A stretch of 64,000 nucleotides of DNA from Tolypeutes matacus (lineage: Eukaryota > Chordata > Mammalia > Cingulata > Chlamyphoridae): contig JAKSZT010053837.1 of assembly GCA_026826555.1 (NCBI GenBank), positions 3,475,687-3,539,686 on the forward strand, read 5' to 3'. This document shows positions 34,225-45,420 of the stretch, piece by piece (the first letter of the stretch is position 1; every line of letters begins with the position of its first letter). A program made the position numbers and the translations under genes. Below the pieces are notes generated by a model. It saw only the letters and a list, made by a program, of their open reading frames with translations, was not told where the DNA came from and made no database searches.

Positions 34225-34510
34225 TCTAGTTCTGCTCCTTGGGGAGATATAGAACAATTTTAAGTCCCTTCCATATGACATTTCAAATACTTGAAGACAA
34301 CTGTCATGTCCTCCCCTGACCTCTTCTTCCACATGTTAAATACTGCCATTGCCGTCAATAGTTTGTTATATGATTTGTTTCAAGATATCTCCCCTTACTT
34401 GAGATTTCTCACTAAATGTACTATAATCGGTTCAGTGATTGCCTAGAATTGAAGAAAGTATATTCCAAAGTGGTCTGATAAGTACACAACAGAAAGCTCA
34501 CTGCTGTCCT
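34225..34510 (-). repeat. CR1/L3 LINE fragment (minus strand)
   Basis: TTTCAAATACTTGAAGACAA, CTGTCATGTCCTCCCCTGAC, CTTCTTCCACATGTTAAATA and ATTCCAAAGTGGTCTGATAA are reverse-complement landmarks of the conserved CR1/L3 3' coding region. Decayed and partial. Confidence 0.75.
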
Positions 34511-36169
34511 GCTCCAGAAAGAGAATGACTATTTTAATGAAATGTAGAAATGCCTGGTAAGTCGTGGAAGTGATAAAAGAAGCAGCACTGGGGTTGCATG
34601 TGCACTTAGGGTTTAATACAAACAGTTACTGGCTCATACGCTATAACCAGGGCAGTCTCCAGGAAAACAATATTCATATACTTACTCTTCCTCTTGCCTT
34701 CCTCAAGCTGGTCAAAGCCCCTGATCCTTGTACAGCACAGAGGGCAAATTTTTGGAGCTCCGAATTCCATGGCACAGGCAGGCCATGTTAAATTGGGCTT
34801 TATAATGCTGATTTACTATATATGTGTAGAAGTCCGTATGAGAACCAAGGGCTGGTTGAGGGAGTAACGGAGGTAGATAAGGAGGTCAAATGTCTATTGC
34901 ATATACTGAAGCGGTTAGTAATAATAGCAGCCTCAGGTTAGTGCCACTGGATATGTGCTACATGTCCTTGTGATGTGAAACCCAAAGGGCAGGGATAGGA
35001 CAGGAGAAAGTCAGCTTTGTTCCTAGATTCTGTAAAAATTTCTAGCGGGGCTTATCAGAGTCCCCGGAAAAGATATCAACTGGATACCACGTAACAGACA
35101 CGAGCACAGCACGGGCTAGTGCCCGGCACAGTACACTGAGAAAATATACTGTCCCTGGTGGCCTTAAACTGAGGGAGATGAGAAAGATGCAGCAAGAGGG
35201 AAAGAAGAAGGCCTTACGGTGTGGAGGAATACCTAGGAGTAATAAAGATAAATATTTCAAGGAAAGAATGAGAGAGACTACAGCCTGTTGGAAATAGAGA
35301 CAAACTGATGGTGGCTACTTTGATTTTACGTAAATATCAGCAGAGGAAGAGGGACCTGAATTTGAAAATATCAACCATCATTTTTAAAAGTTCTCATTTC
35401 TAAAGACAGAGCAAATGATTGTCAGAGGTTACTGAACAATAAATACTGCCTGCTATGTTCTAAGAAACACTCTCCAATTAAGCCAACTAAAATATTTGCC
35501 ATGGAAATCCAAGAGCAGAATTCATTTAAATTGTATTTCAGGAATGGATCTTCATGTTCAAACGCTCAAATTAAGATTTTCTAATAAAATTTAAACTTAG
35601 CCAAACTGCTTCCAGACCTGGTTATTCCATCACTGACAAATATAATAAAGCTCCTGAGGCTCAGATCTTATTACTGCTAATACTTATTAACTGTCCTTGG
35701 TGTGCTGAAAGCTGCGTGGTACAGATGGACAGAAACATTGTGTACCCTCCCTCGAAGAGCTTAGAGTCTTCTAAAAATGATAGGACACATACATAAACAC
35801 CTCCAAATTTCTTCTAGAGAGGATTTACAATAACAATGTCTGCACAATGCCTTGATGTTATATGCAGGGATGGAAATTGAATTGGACTTATTTGATGAAA
35901 TGGGAGAAACACGTGGACATGATTATGCTACCAGTATGTAGTCATCTTTCTGCCTTTCTCCAGTCCCAGAAAAGGTGCAGCTCCCCCCAGGCCCAGTCCA
36001 AGGCGAATCGCTTTACCGGAGTCCTCCTCCCGCTGACCTTTATGCCACCACTTTGGCTCAGACCTTCATCTTCTTGGGCCGGAATTACCGCCATGGCCTC
36101 TAAATGAGATCTGCCTCCGGGCCACACACCCCTGAGCCACCCTTCTGCACTGTTCCCCAAGTAATGTTT
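34511..36169. other. Unique sequence, no gene seen
   Basis: No exon recognised. A part at about 35670-35800 (GCTGCGTGGTACAGATGGAC..., TCGAAGAGCTTAGAGTC) reads like an ancient interspersed repeat, but I cannot name it. Confidence 0.4.
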
Positions 36170-36610
36170 TGTATAAAATGTAAATCTCACTATGTCACTC
36201 CTCTGTTTAAAGATTCTTCAGTAGATTGTCACGGCTCTCAGGACATTGTTCAAATTAATCCCTTGACATGACATAAAATGATCTTTGGGGTCTACATATC
36301 TCACAGATTTGCACTTTCATCTCCCGGTATGACCCCTCAGGATTCCATTTATTCCAAACCTATTGCCTTTTACTTGAAGGCTTCTGAATTCGTTGTGCTT
36401 TTCCTCGTGGCTTAACTCATGCTGAAAGGTGTCTGGGACACCCCTCCTTTCTATCCTCACCAGACTTCAAATCCCAGTTCAAGCACCGCCTTCACTGAAG
36501 GGGCATCTCCCCCCTTTCTCTGGGCTGCCCCTCATCCAGGCCCCTTTCCATCCTCACGTGAGACCCTGTGGATGTCCCTACTGTGACACTTAGTATCCTA
36601 TGAACTACTC
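36170..36610 (+). repeat. L2 LINE 3' region (plus strand)
   Basis: TATGTCACTCCTCTGTTTAA, AGATTCTTCAGTAGATTGTC, CATAAAATGATCTTTGGGGT, ACTTCAAATCCCAGTTCAAG, CACCGCCTTCACTGAAGGGG and TGTGACACTTAGTATCC line up in order with the L2 terminal region. About 440 bp, decayed. Confidence 0.78.
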
Positions 36611-38089
36611 CTCCCCCCCAAAAAAGCCAAATGCATCCCCTTCATTTTGGTACCTGTACATTTAGCACAAAATTTATAAGATCAAAATGAAGGGATAACG
36701 AGCCTGAAGCAGAATAAACTCATCTTTTTGAATAAAGGAGTGATTGAATGAACGAATGTATGATTACACAGGTGGCTCGGCCTCAAAGGACCATGTCAGA
36801 GCCTTGATACCACACGCTGTTATAAATCAGGGTGGGGGGCCTGGGGAAGTGGGCTGTCAGGCAGCCACAACTAAGGGAAGCAAATTCGCCTCAGAAGGCA
36901 GCTCTGATCTCACCACCCGGGAAACAAGAACTAACCCCCAACCTTTGTGCAGTTTGTGTCAATATTTATTATTTTTTACACGGTTCTCCTTGGCTACCTC
37001 CTCACCTCAGGCAATAAATCAAAATCATATCTGCTGGCTTCCTTAAGGATGCCTTGTCTTCTGTGGCTTTGAGAAAAGATGATTTCTTCTCTCTCTCTCT
37101 CTGCCACAAATTCCAATTCAGACGTGAGGCTCCCCTCTTCACCCCAATACATACACAGGCATCCTCAAAAGGAAAGATTTCACACAGGGCATTGAGAATC
37201 GCTGTGGCCTGCTTCTCCCTCCCAGGAGGTAGATGAGCTGCCCACATACACACCAAGGGGTACCTGCTCACTCGAGACGCTTTCATCCTCCTCCTCCTCT
37301 GTTCTTTCCATCTCTTCACACTATTTCTTCCACGAAAGAAGCTTTTAGCTGGGAAACGGCAGGTTTGCCTGGCCAGGCCACCATGAAGCTCTGCCACATG
37401 GGGAGGGGAAGCAGCAAAGAAAGCAGTGCCAGATTCACAGGGCGAGGGAGTGAGCCACTAACAAGCAGGAATTAACCAAGCCCCACAGCGCCCACCGCCC
37501 CTTCCCCTTCTGTGACTGCCTCTACCTCAGGGAAGCAGCTGCTGCCCAGGAAGGGGATTTGGCTGTGGAGGGCTCCTTGTTGCCGTCCTGGCCCGGCAAG
37601 CATGGGTGCTCATTAAGGTGGAGCCGATGCCGTAGCTCGCCCATCACAGGCTGGCGTTCCCTCTGAGTGCAAAGTAACAACTCTATGCAGAGAACAACCA
37701 CCAGCCGGGGCCTCTTGGCACTCCCAGAGAAGTCAGAGAAAGAGGAAAGCAAAGGATATGGGAGACAATCAGAGGTCCAAGAAGAAATGAGTGACACATA
37801 AAGAAAAATGAGAGGGGAAAGTGCATTACTTCCAAATGCTTGGTGTTTAAAGGAAATGACGCGTGTGCAGTACTATTAGGAATTAATACCCCTAGCAAAG
37901 CTACATATTCAACCACCATTAAGTCTTCAGAGAGCACATCAGGTCCATGAGCGCAACAGGCTCACCAGAGCCTTCTGCTCAGAGCTAAGTACGTGTGGCC
38001 GAGAGCGAGGATGCAGCCAAGTTAAGGTGTCCTGAATCTATCTAGAATTTGTACAGCCCTCAGCAAAAGTCAAGGGTCAGCACAGTATG
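36611..38089. other. Unique, relatively GC-rich sequence, no gene seen
   Basis: A minus-strand open frame of 131 codons at 37002-37397 is the longest in the part without repeats, but it has no recognisable domain, is Arg/Lys-rich and has no supporting splice or promoter context. A short CT microsatellite lies at 37087-37102. Confidence 0.4.
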
Positions 38090-38268
38090 GAAGGAGCGTA
38101 GCCTTAGGATTTGGTGGTGCTGGGCTCAAACTGCCTTATTCTGTATGATGCAGCCTCTAAGTCAGGCTCCTCACCTGCAGAATGGGGATGAATAGAATAT
38201 CCTTCACAGCTTGATCTGGGAGCAGTCAAGGCAGGTACATTTGATAAAGGGCTTAAATCTAGTTATCA
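38090..38268 (+). repeat. MIR SINE fragment (plus strand)
   Basis: TGGTGGTGCTGGGCTCAAAC, TCAGGCTCCTCACCTGCAGA, ATGGGGATGAATAGAATATC and TTGATAAAGGGCTTAAA follow the plus-strand MIR order. Confidence 0.65.
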
Positions 38269-38383
38269 GCTTTTAGTGGTGCTAATAACCCTGATGGTAA
38301 CACTAATATATATATTACATATTTATGCCATAATAAAATAAATCTAAGTGTGAAAGCCTGAGGGCACAGGAGCAGTATCCTTC

Positions 38384-38399
38384 CCCCCCACGTGGGGGG
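38384..38399. promoter_or_regulatory. Perfect GC palindrome centred on an E-box
   Basis: CCCCCCACGTGGGGGG is a 16-bp perfect inverted repeat around CACGTG, the core bound by bHLH-Zip factors of the MYC/MAX/USF type. There is no transcription unit nearby to judge it by, so a regulatory role is only a possibility. Confidence 0.3.
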
Positions 38400-39394
38400 C
38401 ATGAGGCAGAAGAGCAGGTGTCGGGGTACACATTACAAAGTCCTGGGGCCCCTCCTCTGGCCTCTGCTTAATAGAGGAGGAATGCAGGCTCTTGATCCTG
38501 CTGGCAGAATTGTCGCCCTGAAACCAATGGCTTCATAACATCCCAGCTTGCCCCTCAATGCTCCTGTCAGAAAGAAATGACTGAGTGCTCCAAAGGAGCC
38601 CTCAGCCTTCCACCTGAGCTGAGGGTAACAGGTTGGCAGGCAGCCAAGAGCCCATGTCAGAAGGACCCAGATTCAATACCCAGAGTCCACACAGCCTGGT
38701 TGGGAGGTCCCACAGATATCTTTTGTGCTGTCAGAGCCTTGTCTACCACATTTCCTTCTCTTTTCTGAAACAAAAGCCTCATTAAGGGCGCAGGAAGAAA
38801 TCAGCATTCAAACGCATATTAAAAACGAGAATCTTCAATATACTGATGGCTTTCCTATAGCACCCCTGTCCCCACACAATCTGGGTCACGCTGGCATGGG
38901 CTGAAGTGAAATGGATGGCACAGAAGAGTTAATATACACTGACTCATACAAGAGGGCTTCCAGAAACTTCTAAGTGTATCCCCTTTGAAAACAGCTATCT
39001 CAAGAAGGGGTTAAAACTGTCGCCCTGGAGGCAGGGAAAGGTATTACAAAGGGATCAAGTGAGGAATCTGAGTCTCCATGCTGGTGATGCTGAGGCAGAG
39101 TGAGTCATTTCATCTTTTTTAGCTTCTGGTCAAACTCTGGAAAAAAAACAAGTCCTTGCAAGCTCCCTGCCAGAATGCAGTATGCCACCCTAGCGAAATC
39201 TGTCAGGGCCTCACAGAGTTGTTGCACTGTAGTTTGATCCATGAAATGCTAGGCCAGGCTTGCATCCCAACTCTCCACCATGCCCTACTGCCTTACATTC
39301 AGGTACTTCAAGCATTTATATCTCCCACCTTGCCCCAAGACATTTTAGATGGCCGCACGTGGAGAAGGTGGTGTCCAAGGTGCCCCTTCCTCGT
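38400..39394. other. Unique sequence, no gene seen
   Basis: No exon or repeat family recognised. Confidence 0.4.
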
Positions 39395-39580
39395 TGGTTG
39401 TATAGTCTTGGACAATTTTCTTTATCTCTCCAAACCTTAGTTTTCTCATCTATAAAATGGGGGTTATAACAGTAGCTCCCTCACAGATAAGTGAGTTAAC
39501 TTATACAAGAACTTATGCTTAGAGCAGAACTTGAACACAGAACAGTACCTGCAACACAATTTTATTATTATATTTTATTA
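39395..39580 (+). repeat. MIR SINE (plus strand)
   Basis: GTCTTGGACAATTTTCTTTA, CAAACCTTAGTTTTCTCATC, TATAAAATGGGGGTTATAAC and TTAGAGCAGAACTTGAACAC. Core very well preserved. Confidence 0.82.
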
Positions 39581-39834
39581 TTAGGATTTTCATTTAGGCT
39601 TTAGGATTCTCCAGATCTTCATTCCAATTATTAAATTTCCCATGGAAGAAAAATCCACTTCGGCATCAGCACTTGCCAACAGACCCTGAACAGGGAGTGG
39701 ATCACTAGCTTGGCTCTCAGGAACTAGTGAACCAGGTTAATTTCTTCTTATCAGTGTCTCCCCTTTTAACTCCCAATCCTTTGCCCACCTGGTCCTTCTC
39801 CCTTCTTCCCACCCATAAAGCCAGAAATGTACTC

Positions 39835-40065
39835 AACTTAAGACTTAGAAGGACCCGCTTCCAACTTGGACTCTGCCATGGGTGTGACCTTTTAGGTGTC
39901 ACCTAATACCTCTAAAGCTTCAGTTTTCTCATCTGTTAAAAGAACGCAGGAAATCATTCTCTCAAAGGGTATCATTAGATAAAATAAGGTAACAAAGCTG
40001 AAAGCATCCTACATAATTCCCAGCATATGTTAGTTGCACAATAAATTTGTTAGATTTTAATTTCA
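39835..40065 (+). repeat. MIR SINE (plus strand)
   Basis: TTGGACTCTGCCATGGGTGT, GAAAGCTTCAGTTTTCTCATC-like core (AGCTTCAGTTTTCTCATCTG), and ATGTTAGTTGCACAATAAAT at the 3' end. Confidence 0.75.
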
Positions 40066-40206
40066 GTCTCAACCAGGCAGACCAGCACTATTAACTGACC
40101 TCCCTCTCTACTGGAAGCTGCATCTCCCAGGACTGCTCCTGGCCATACTGGATAAGTCACACATCTTGCAGAAGAAGCAACGTTATAGGCTTCCAGCCCC
40201 CTGGAG

Positions 40207-40401
40207 CAACACTGTCCAATAGAGCTTTCTACAATGATGGAAATTTATATCTGTGTTGTCCAACGATAGCCACATGCGGCCACAGAGCATGTGAAATGTA
40301 GCTCAGTGATGAAATAATGAGAAGCTCATTTCATTTAATTTTAATTAATTTAAGTGCAAATAGCCATAAGTAATCAGTGACTACTGTGTTGGACAGCACA
40401 G
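40207..40401. mobile_element. hAT (MER3-like) non-autonomous DNA transposon
   Basis: 195 bp. The ends CAACACTGTCCAATAG and GTTGGACAGCACAG form a terminal inverted repeat. The flanks CCTGGAG-type CCCTGGAG (40199-40206) and CCTTAGAG (40402-40409) are a decayed 8-bp target duplication, 6 of 8. The inner GATAGCCACATGCGGCCACA and ATTTTAATTAATTTAAGTGC are typical of this MITE family. No coding potential. Confidence 0.85.
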
Positions 40402-40409
40402 CCTTAGAG

Positions 40410-41404
40410 CCGCCTCCAGTTGTTACCAAAGTGCCAACACAAGCCACTCTTCTGAGCAAGAGATCTGAACCTCCCAGCCACCTGACTGGCATCTCCCTGT
40501 GGACTCTGCAACTTCCATCAAGGCTGCTTGGTGCAAAGGACAATGAGGTCACCCAAAGGCTAGTTCTAAAGCCCCTTCAATCATTAAGCAACTAGAAGAT
40601 TTGTTTTTTAACTGAAGGTAAAATTACATTTCCCCTCCTTTCACTGTATTTGGGGACTGTATGTAAATCAGATTTATCATTTGAACAGTTCCTGAGTTTT
40701 CCTTTGCAGTGGGTTTGCTCAGAAGGGCAGTGGGGTATCTCACCAAAGGGCAGAGTTTTCTAGCAAAAGTCTGTGCACAACTGAAGGAAAAGGTAAAGGC
40801 TGGGGACCTTTTAGATAATGAGATCCCAGGCATATAAATTTCAATCCATCAAAACTTCCACGAGAATTAACCTACTTCACAATATTTTTAAAAACAACAA
40901 TATTGCCAAGATCAGATTCCAAGAAACAATAAAAGATACGGAGTTAGCTTTTATTTTAAATCAGGAAGTTTGTTAAGTTTGACCTGACTGGCAAATTATC
41001 ATCTTCGCCAAACTGAGACTGGCTCTAAGGGAGTGTGAGAGAGAGAAGCTACACTGTTCAAATGAAACATAATATTATAGACACGGATATATTCAAAACT
41101 GCACTACAATTTTTAGATGAAAAAACATTTATCCTCTTATTGTGAGCATATCTCATTTTAAGTGACAATTTCAGAATATACAAAAAAGCTTCTTTCTGCT
41201 TTCCTATTATTCTATCTGTATGGTAGAAAAACATCAGGTTATTTTAGATTTTTTTTCCCCTATCTTTTGATAAATTAGGTCACCTCCCCAGGCTTTTTGG
41301 ACATGCTGGGTGGATTTTCCCAAATAAAGACATCACAGTGGTCAGCTGGCAAATATCAATGATAGAATTCAGGTCCCAGAAACTGGAACCAAGTAGACAA
41401 CACT
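40410..41404. other. Unique sequence, no gene seen
   Basis: Nothing recognised. Confidence 0.4.
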
Positions 41405-41640
41405 CTGAGAAAAAGCATTGGACTTGTCATCAAAAGTCCATCTGATTTAGCTTTCAAAGCCCGTTCTACTTTTCTCCTTGTGTGTTTAAAAAGATGAGCC
41501 TCAGCTCCTTCGGACCTCAGTTTTCTAATCTGCCAAGGGGGAATAGTAATACTCATCTTGCAGAACTTCTGGGAAGAATCAATACAATTATATAAGTGAA
41601 AGCATATCACATGGAAAATAGTCTGCAGTCCATAAATCTT
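41405..41640 (+). repeat. MIR SINE (plus strand, decayed)
   Basis: GACCTCAGTTTTCTAATCTG, CCAAGGGGGAATAGTAATAC and GTGAAAGCATATCACATGG follow the MIR order. Confidence 0.65.
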
Positions 41641-44160
41641 AGTTCAATTGAATCTGATAACCAAATATCATTCATTTATCACTAACAGCTATTTGATGTT
41701 CTGAAATCTGGATATGGAAAGGTCAGTAAAATGTCCATATTTCTATTTAAAATTCTGGTTTCCAATCCTTTACTTAATCTCAATTACAAATAACACTGCC
41801 CAACCCCAGATCCCTTTCATCTTATAAACATTTTGCATTCTGAGACAGAGAAGCTGGTTAAGGAAAAACAAACGTATTAAAGGGATAGTTATTTGCTTCC
41901 TCCCCTAAAAGCCTATGAAGAATTAATTCATAGATGACCCATTCTGAAGTGGGGGTATCCTTTTTTATACAAAATGAATGACCTTATCAAAAAGCTAGAA
42001 AGGTGTTCCTTAATGCCTCCCCCCACTTCCATGATCTCTTTTTGGAACAATTACCTTGAAAGCAGTTTTCTTTTTCCATGATCTTTCTCAATCTTTCTAC
42101 CCACTCAAAAATACTATGGTCCAACTAACTTATATTTATTTAATTCATTTATTTAATCCCACCTTCTTCTCAAAAGGAATTAAGATCTCTAACCCCAGCT
42201 AATAGTAAAAATTCACCTGCTTCCAAACCCCTGATCTGGGGAACTCCCACAAAGGATCTGCCGTCCTTCTCCCTCCCCAACAGTTATCTGCCTGGTTTCA
42301 ATATATTAACATGCACATAAGCACACCTTCCCATAAATACACCTGACTTTCATTATTTCTGATTTTATGAGTCAGAATGTCTATGTTTAAAGTCTGGCAC
42401 TTGGTGACCTTCTTATTCTAGTTAATTGTTTTAGGAGTCCAAATATATAATCCATAATTAGAGCAAATAGGGCCATATTAAATATTAAAATCTCCTATTC
42501 TTCATTGTACCTATTCTAGCCATTCCAATGAAACACACAACCACAACCAATTAAATTAAATCATTTGTTTTCTTACAACTTTACTAAATTTTCAAACTCT
42601 TCTTCTAAACTAATTTCCCCTAATATACAGTTTTGGAATGGTCCCAACATTTGGAAATAATGGCCCTGTCTGGCATGAAAGACTCCAGGTAGAGACCATA
42701 TGGCTTTTTTTTTTCCTACCAGCTTAATGACAATTCTAAAAATAAGAGAAACCATGTGATACAGTCATTTTAAGACAGCCCATACACTTAAATTAATCCC
42801 CTTGGTTTATGAGTGCAAAACACAAGTTGGTGTCCAGATACAAGAAGGCAGGCAAGCATTGGAATGAACGAAAGAAAGCTGTCATCCAAGATCTTGCTTG
42901 ACAACTAGGAGCTGAAGAGGAGATCTTCTTGGAAAGGTTCCATGCCCCATTCTGAGGGCTGATGTCAGCTAAGGGACTCAAAGAAAACAGACCGTCTTCT
43001 TGGGTTTCACATCAGAAGCATCTTGAAAATGAGCTCAGTGATGTTGCAGATGAACTGGCTAGAGCATTTAGCTTCCTCTACCACAGGAAGAAGATGACAC
43101 TCTCACAGAGGAACACACCACAAATCCTTTCAATCAGTTCAGGTTTTCATTCCTAAAGAGCTTATCTCTGAAGAGGTCTAGGAGGATTTAATTAAAAAAA
43201 AAAAAAAAAAGCCCCCAGAGGAATTCAAACACAGTCCTAAGAGGAATGGCCCTTCTCCTCACTGAAAAAGGAAATAGGCTAGACCCACAGGAGTGGAGGG
43301 GAGGAAGGTGAAATAAAAAAAGAGAGGGAGCCCCAATAGAACTAAATTTCCCCAATGTTGTTTTGCTTCTTACAGAAACTTCATTCCTTAACATTTTAGC
43401 ATCTCAAGAAGATTTAAAGGGAAAACAAGAATGGATGACATTGTCTTCTTCTAGGGCAAAATGCCATATTTTAATTGTGGAGCAGGTTTGTTTATTGGTC
43501 CTCAGCATTTTTTAGATTCCCCTGCTAGCAAGTTTCTGAATAGATCCACCAGTGAGAGGCAGTAGAGTGATCCTGGAAGGCAGAAGAGAAGGAGAATCTA
43601 CTATGCTCCAGGTGCATCTGAAGGCCAGTGCCTGGGCGTTGCCATAGATAAAGGTGGGGTTTTGCTGGTGACAACAGGCATCTTCTGAGAATCTGACTTG
43701 CTTCACTGTACTTACATTTTTCCTGAAAGGGACCTTCCTAGCCTTCAATCCCTCCGCCTTCCAAGGATTCTGTAAACCTCAAATTCCCTGGATTAAATCA
43801 CTTCCTATTCAAAATACTTAGGGTAGCTCCTGTGAATCCTAATGATACATTCACTGCTTCTCTAATCAGAGTGCATGTACCTCTGAAGGCTCCAGGGATA
43901 TAGAAAACCACAGAGAAATACGGTATACATCCTTGAGCCATACTTCTACAGAACAACATCTACTTTAAGAAAATTTTCTATTAGTCATTGAAATACTCGA
44001 GTGGGGGTGGAATGGCATTTTAAAATAAAGTTTTCAAATAAAATATAAAATTTAAGAGAAAATAACTCTTGCAAAAGGGCCTTTACAGTACAATCTCTGA
44101 ACCCGCAAGACATGCTTCCAGCTTCCTCTGCAATTATGAGTATCAGAGTGAAAGTTAGAG
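41641..44160. other. Unique sequence, no gene seen
   Basis: No recognised exon or repeat over about 2.5 kb. A plus-strand open frame of 64 codons at 42962-43156 has an amphipathic Leu/Glu-rich part but no known domain and no good splice context. A short A-run lies at 43192-43210. Confidence 0.4.
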
Positions 44161-44164
44161 AGAT

Positions 44165-44281
44165 ATCTGTCTATCTAGCCAGACAGCTATCTACCTATCC
44201 ATCTGTATATCTATCCATCCTTCCATCCATCCATTTATCTATCCATCCATTTATCTATCCATCTATCCATCTATCCATCTA
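44165..44281. repeat. (ATCC/ATCT)n microsatellite
   Basis: About 115 bp of mixed ATCC and ATCT tetranucleotide units, imperfect at the left end (TATCTGTCTATCTAGCC) and cleaner to the right. Confidence 0.9.
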
Positions 44282-44439
44282 ATTAAACTTCTCCTACTTT
44301 ATTCCAGAAGGTATTTTGGCTGCTATGGCAGCATCAGGAATTTGAAAGTCTATACACTGTCCATGAACAGCATGGTCAGGGCATGTGGTGTTGAACTAAT
44401 TGAGTTTCCATACTTCTTTTATCTTACCTACTAGGATGG

Positions 44440-44565
44440 CAGATATTTTCTAACAGGGAAGGTACCATGTCTAGTTGGCTACATGTTCTGCCCTGGGTCT
44501 CCAACAGTGCCCAGCTCATAGCAAGCACTATATACGTATCTTATTAAAGGAATTGAGGGGTCAGT
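44440..44565 (+). repeat. L2 LINE 3' terminus (plus strand)
   Basis: GAAGGTACCATGTCTAGTTG, CCAACAGTGCCCAGCTCATA and AAGCACTATATACG then a decayed ...ATTGAGGG follow the L2 3' end (GGCAGGGACC..., CAGTGCCTGGCACATAG..., GCTCAATAAATG). Confidence 0.7.
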
Positions 44566-44584
44566 GGATAGGTGGCTAAGTATC

Positions 44585-44862
44585 TCCCAAGGACAAGGAG
44601 TAGCACAGCATAGAGGTGGTTAAAGTATATAAGTTAAAATCCCAAATTAAATGTGTAATGTTGGCCAAGTTATTTTGCCTCTAAGCCTTAGGTTCTGCCA
44701 TCAGGAAAATGAAGATAAAACTTGTACCTGCTACATAGGTTATTAGGGTTGGGGTGGAGGTTCAAGAGAAATCATATTGGCAGAGCACTTAGCAAAGTGT
44801 CTGGCACATAGTAAGTGCCCCATAAATAGTAACTATTTTCATTACTAGTTTTCACTAGATTT
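44585..44862 (+). repeat. MIR SINE (plus strand)
   Basis: AATGTTGGCCAAGTTATTTT, GCCTCTAAGCCTTAGGTTCT, TACCTGCTACATAGGTTATT and TGTCTGGCACATAGTAAGTG, then CCATAAATAGTAACTATTTT. Almost full length. Confidence 0.88.
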
Positions 44863-45229
44863 GAATAGCCTAAAATATGCTTAGATTGTGCAACTACACT
44901 GAGTCTAATTCAATCTCTCCTCAACGGTTCAGTGAGCGCTCGAGTGCTTCAGCAGGTCATTTGAAATAGAGGCTGTGTCTCCAGCTCATTAGCCAGAGTG
45001 GCAGACGGCAGGGTGCCCTGGCTATCCGAGCTCAGGACCTTGCTCACACAATGGAAGCTGGCTAGGAAAAGCTGATGTTTTGGCCACAAGGCATTCTTCC
45101 CAACTGCTATTTTGGGTGGGATTACAAGATTAGTAGAGAGGAGCACACAATCAATAAAATAATACATTTAACTCTAAAAAAAAAAAAAGATACTGCAGCT
45201 CATGAAATTTTACTCCTTACATGAAATTC

Positions 45230-45420
45230 ACACTGGCAGGAGAGTGAAAACTCTTCACAGAGGCTAAAACTTGAATAAAGGCAAATGAACAATTATCAAT
45301 GATAATGTGCATAGTCTGAGGAATGCCTAGTGGGGAGCCTGTGGCAGCCATACTGAGTCCAGTTTTACTTAACACCTTGGTTAATGATCTCGAAGAGAGA
45401 TAAACAGAAGACTAAAGAGA
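45230..45420 (+). repeat. Possible CR1/L3 LINE fragment
   Basis: GAATGCCTAGTGGGGAGCCT, then CAGTTTTACTTAACACCTTG and GTTAATGATCTCGAAGAGAG resemble the CR1/L3 RT region (LFNIFINDL-type residues). Short and diverged. Confidence 0.4.

Noticed and set aside
37002..37397. 131-codon minus-strand open frame as a host gene
   Set aside because: No domain, no splice or promoter context, basic low-complexity composition; expected by chance in GC-richer DNA.
42962..43156. Possible small exon (64 codons)
   Set aside because: Leu/Glu-rich helix-like text only; no clear acceptor/donor pair and no homologue recognised.
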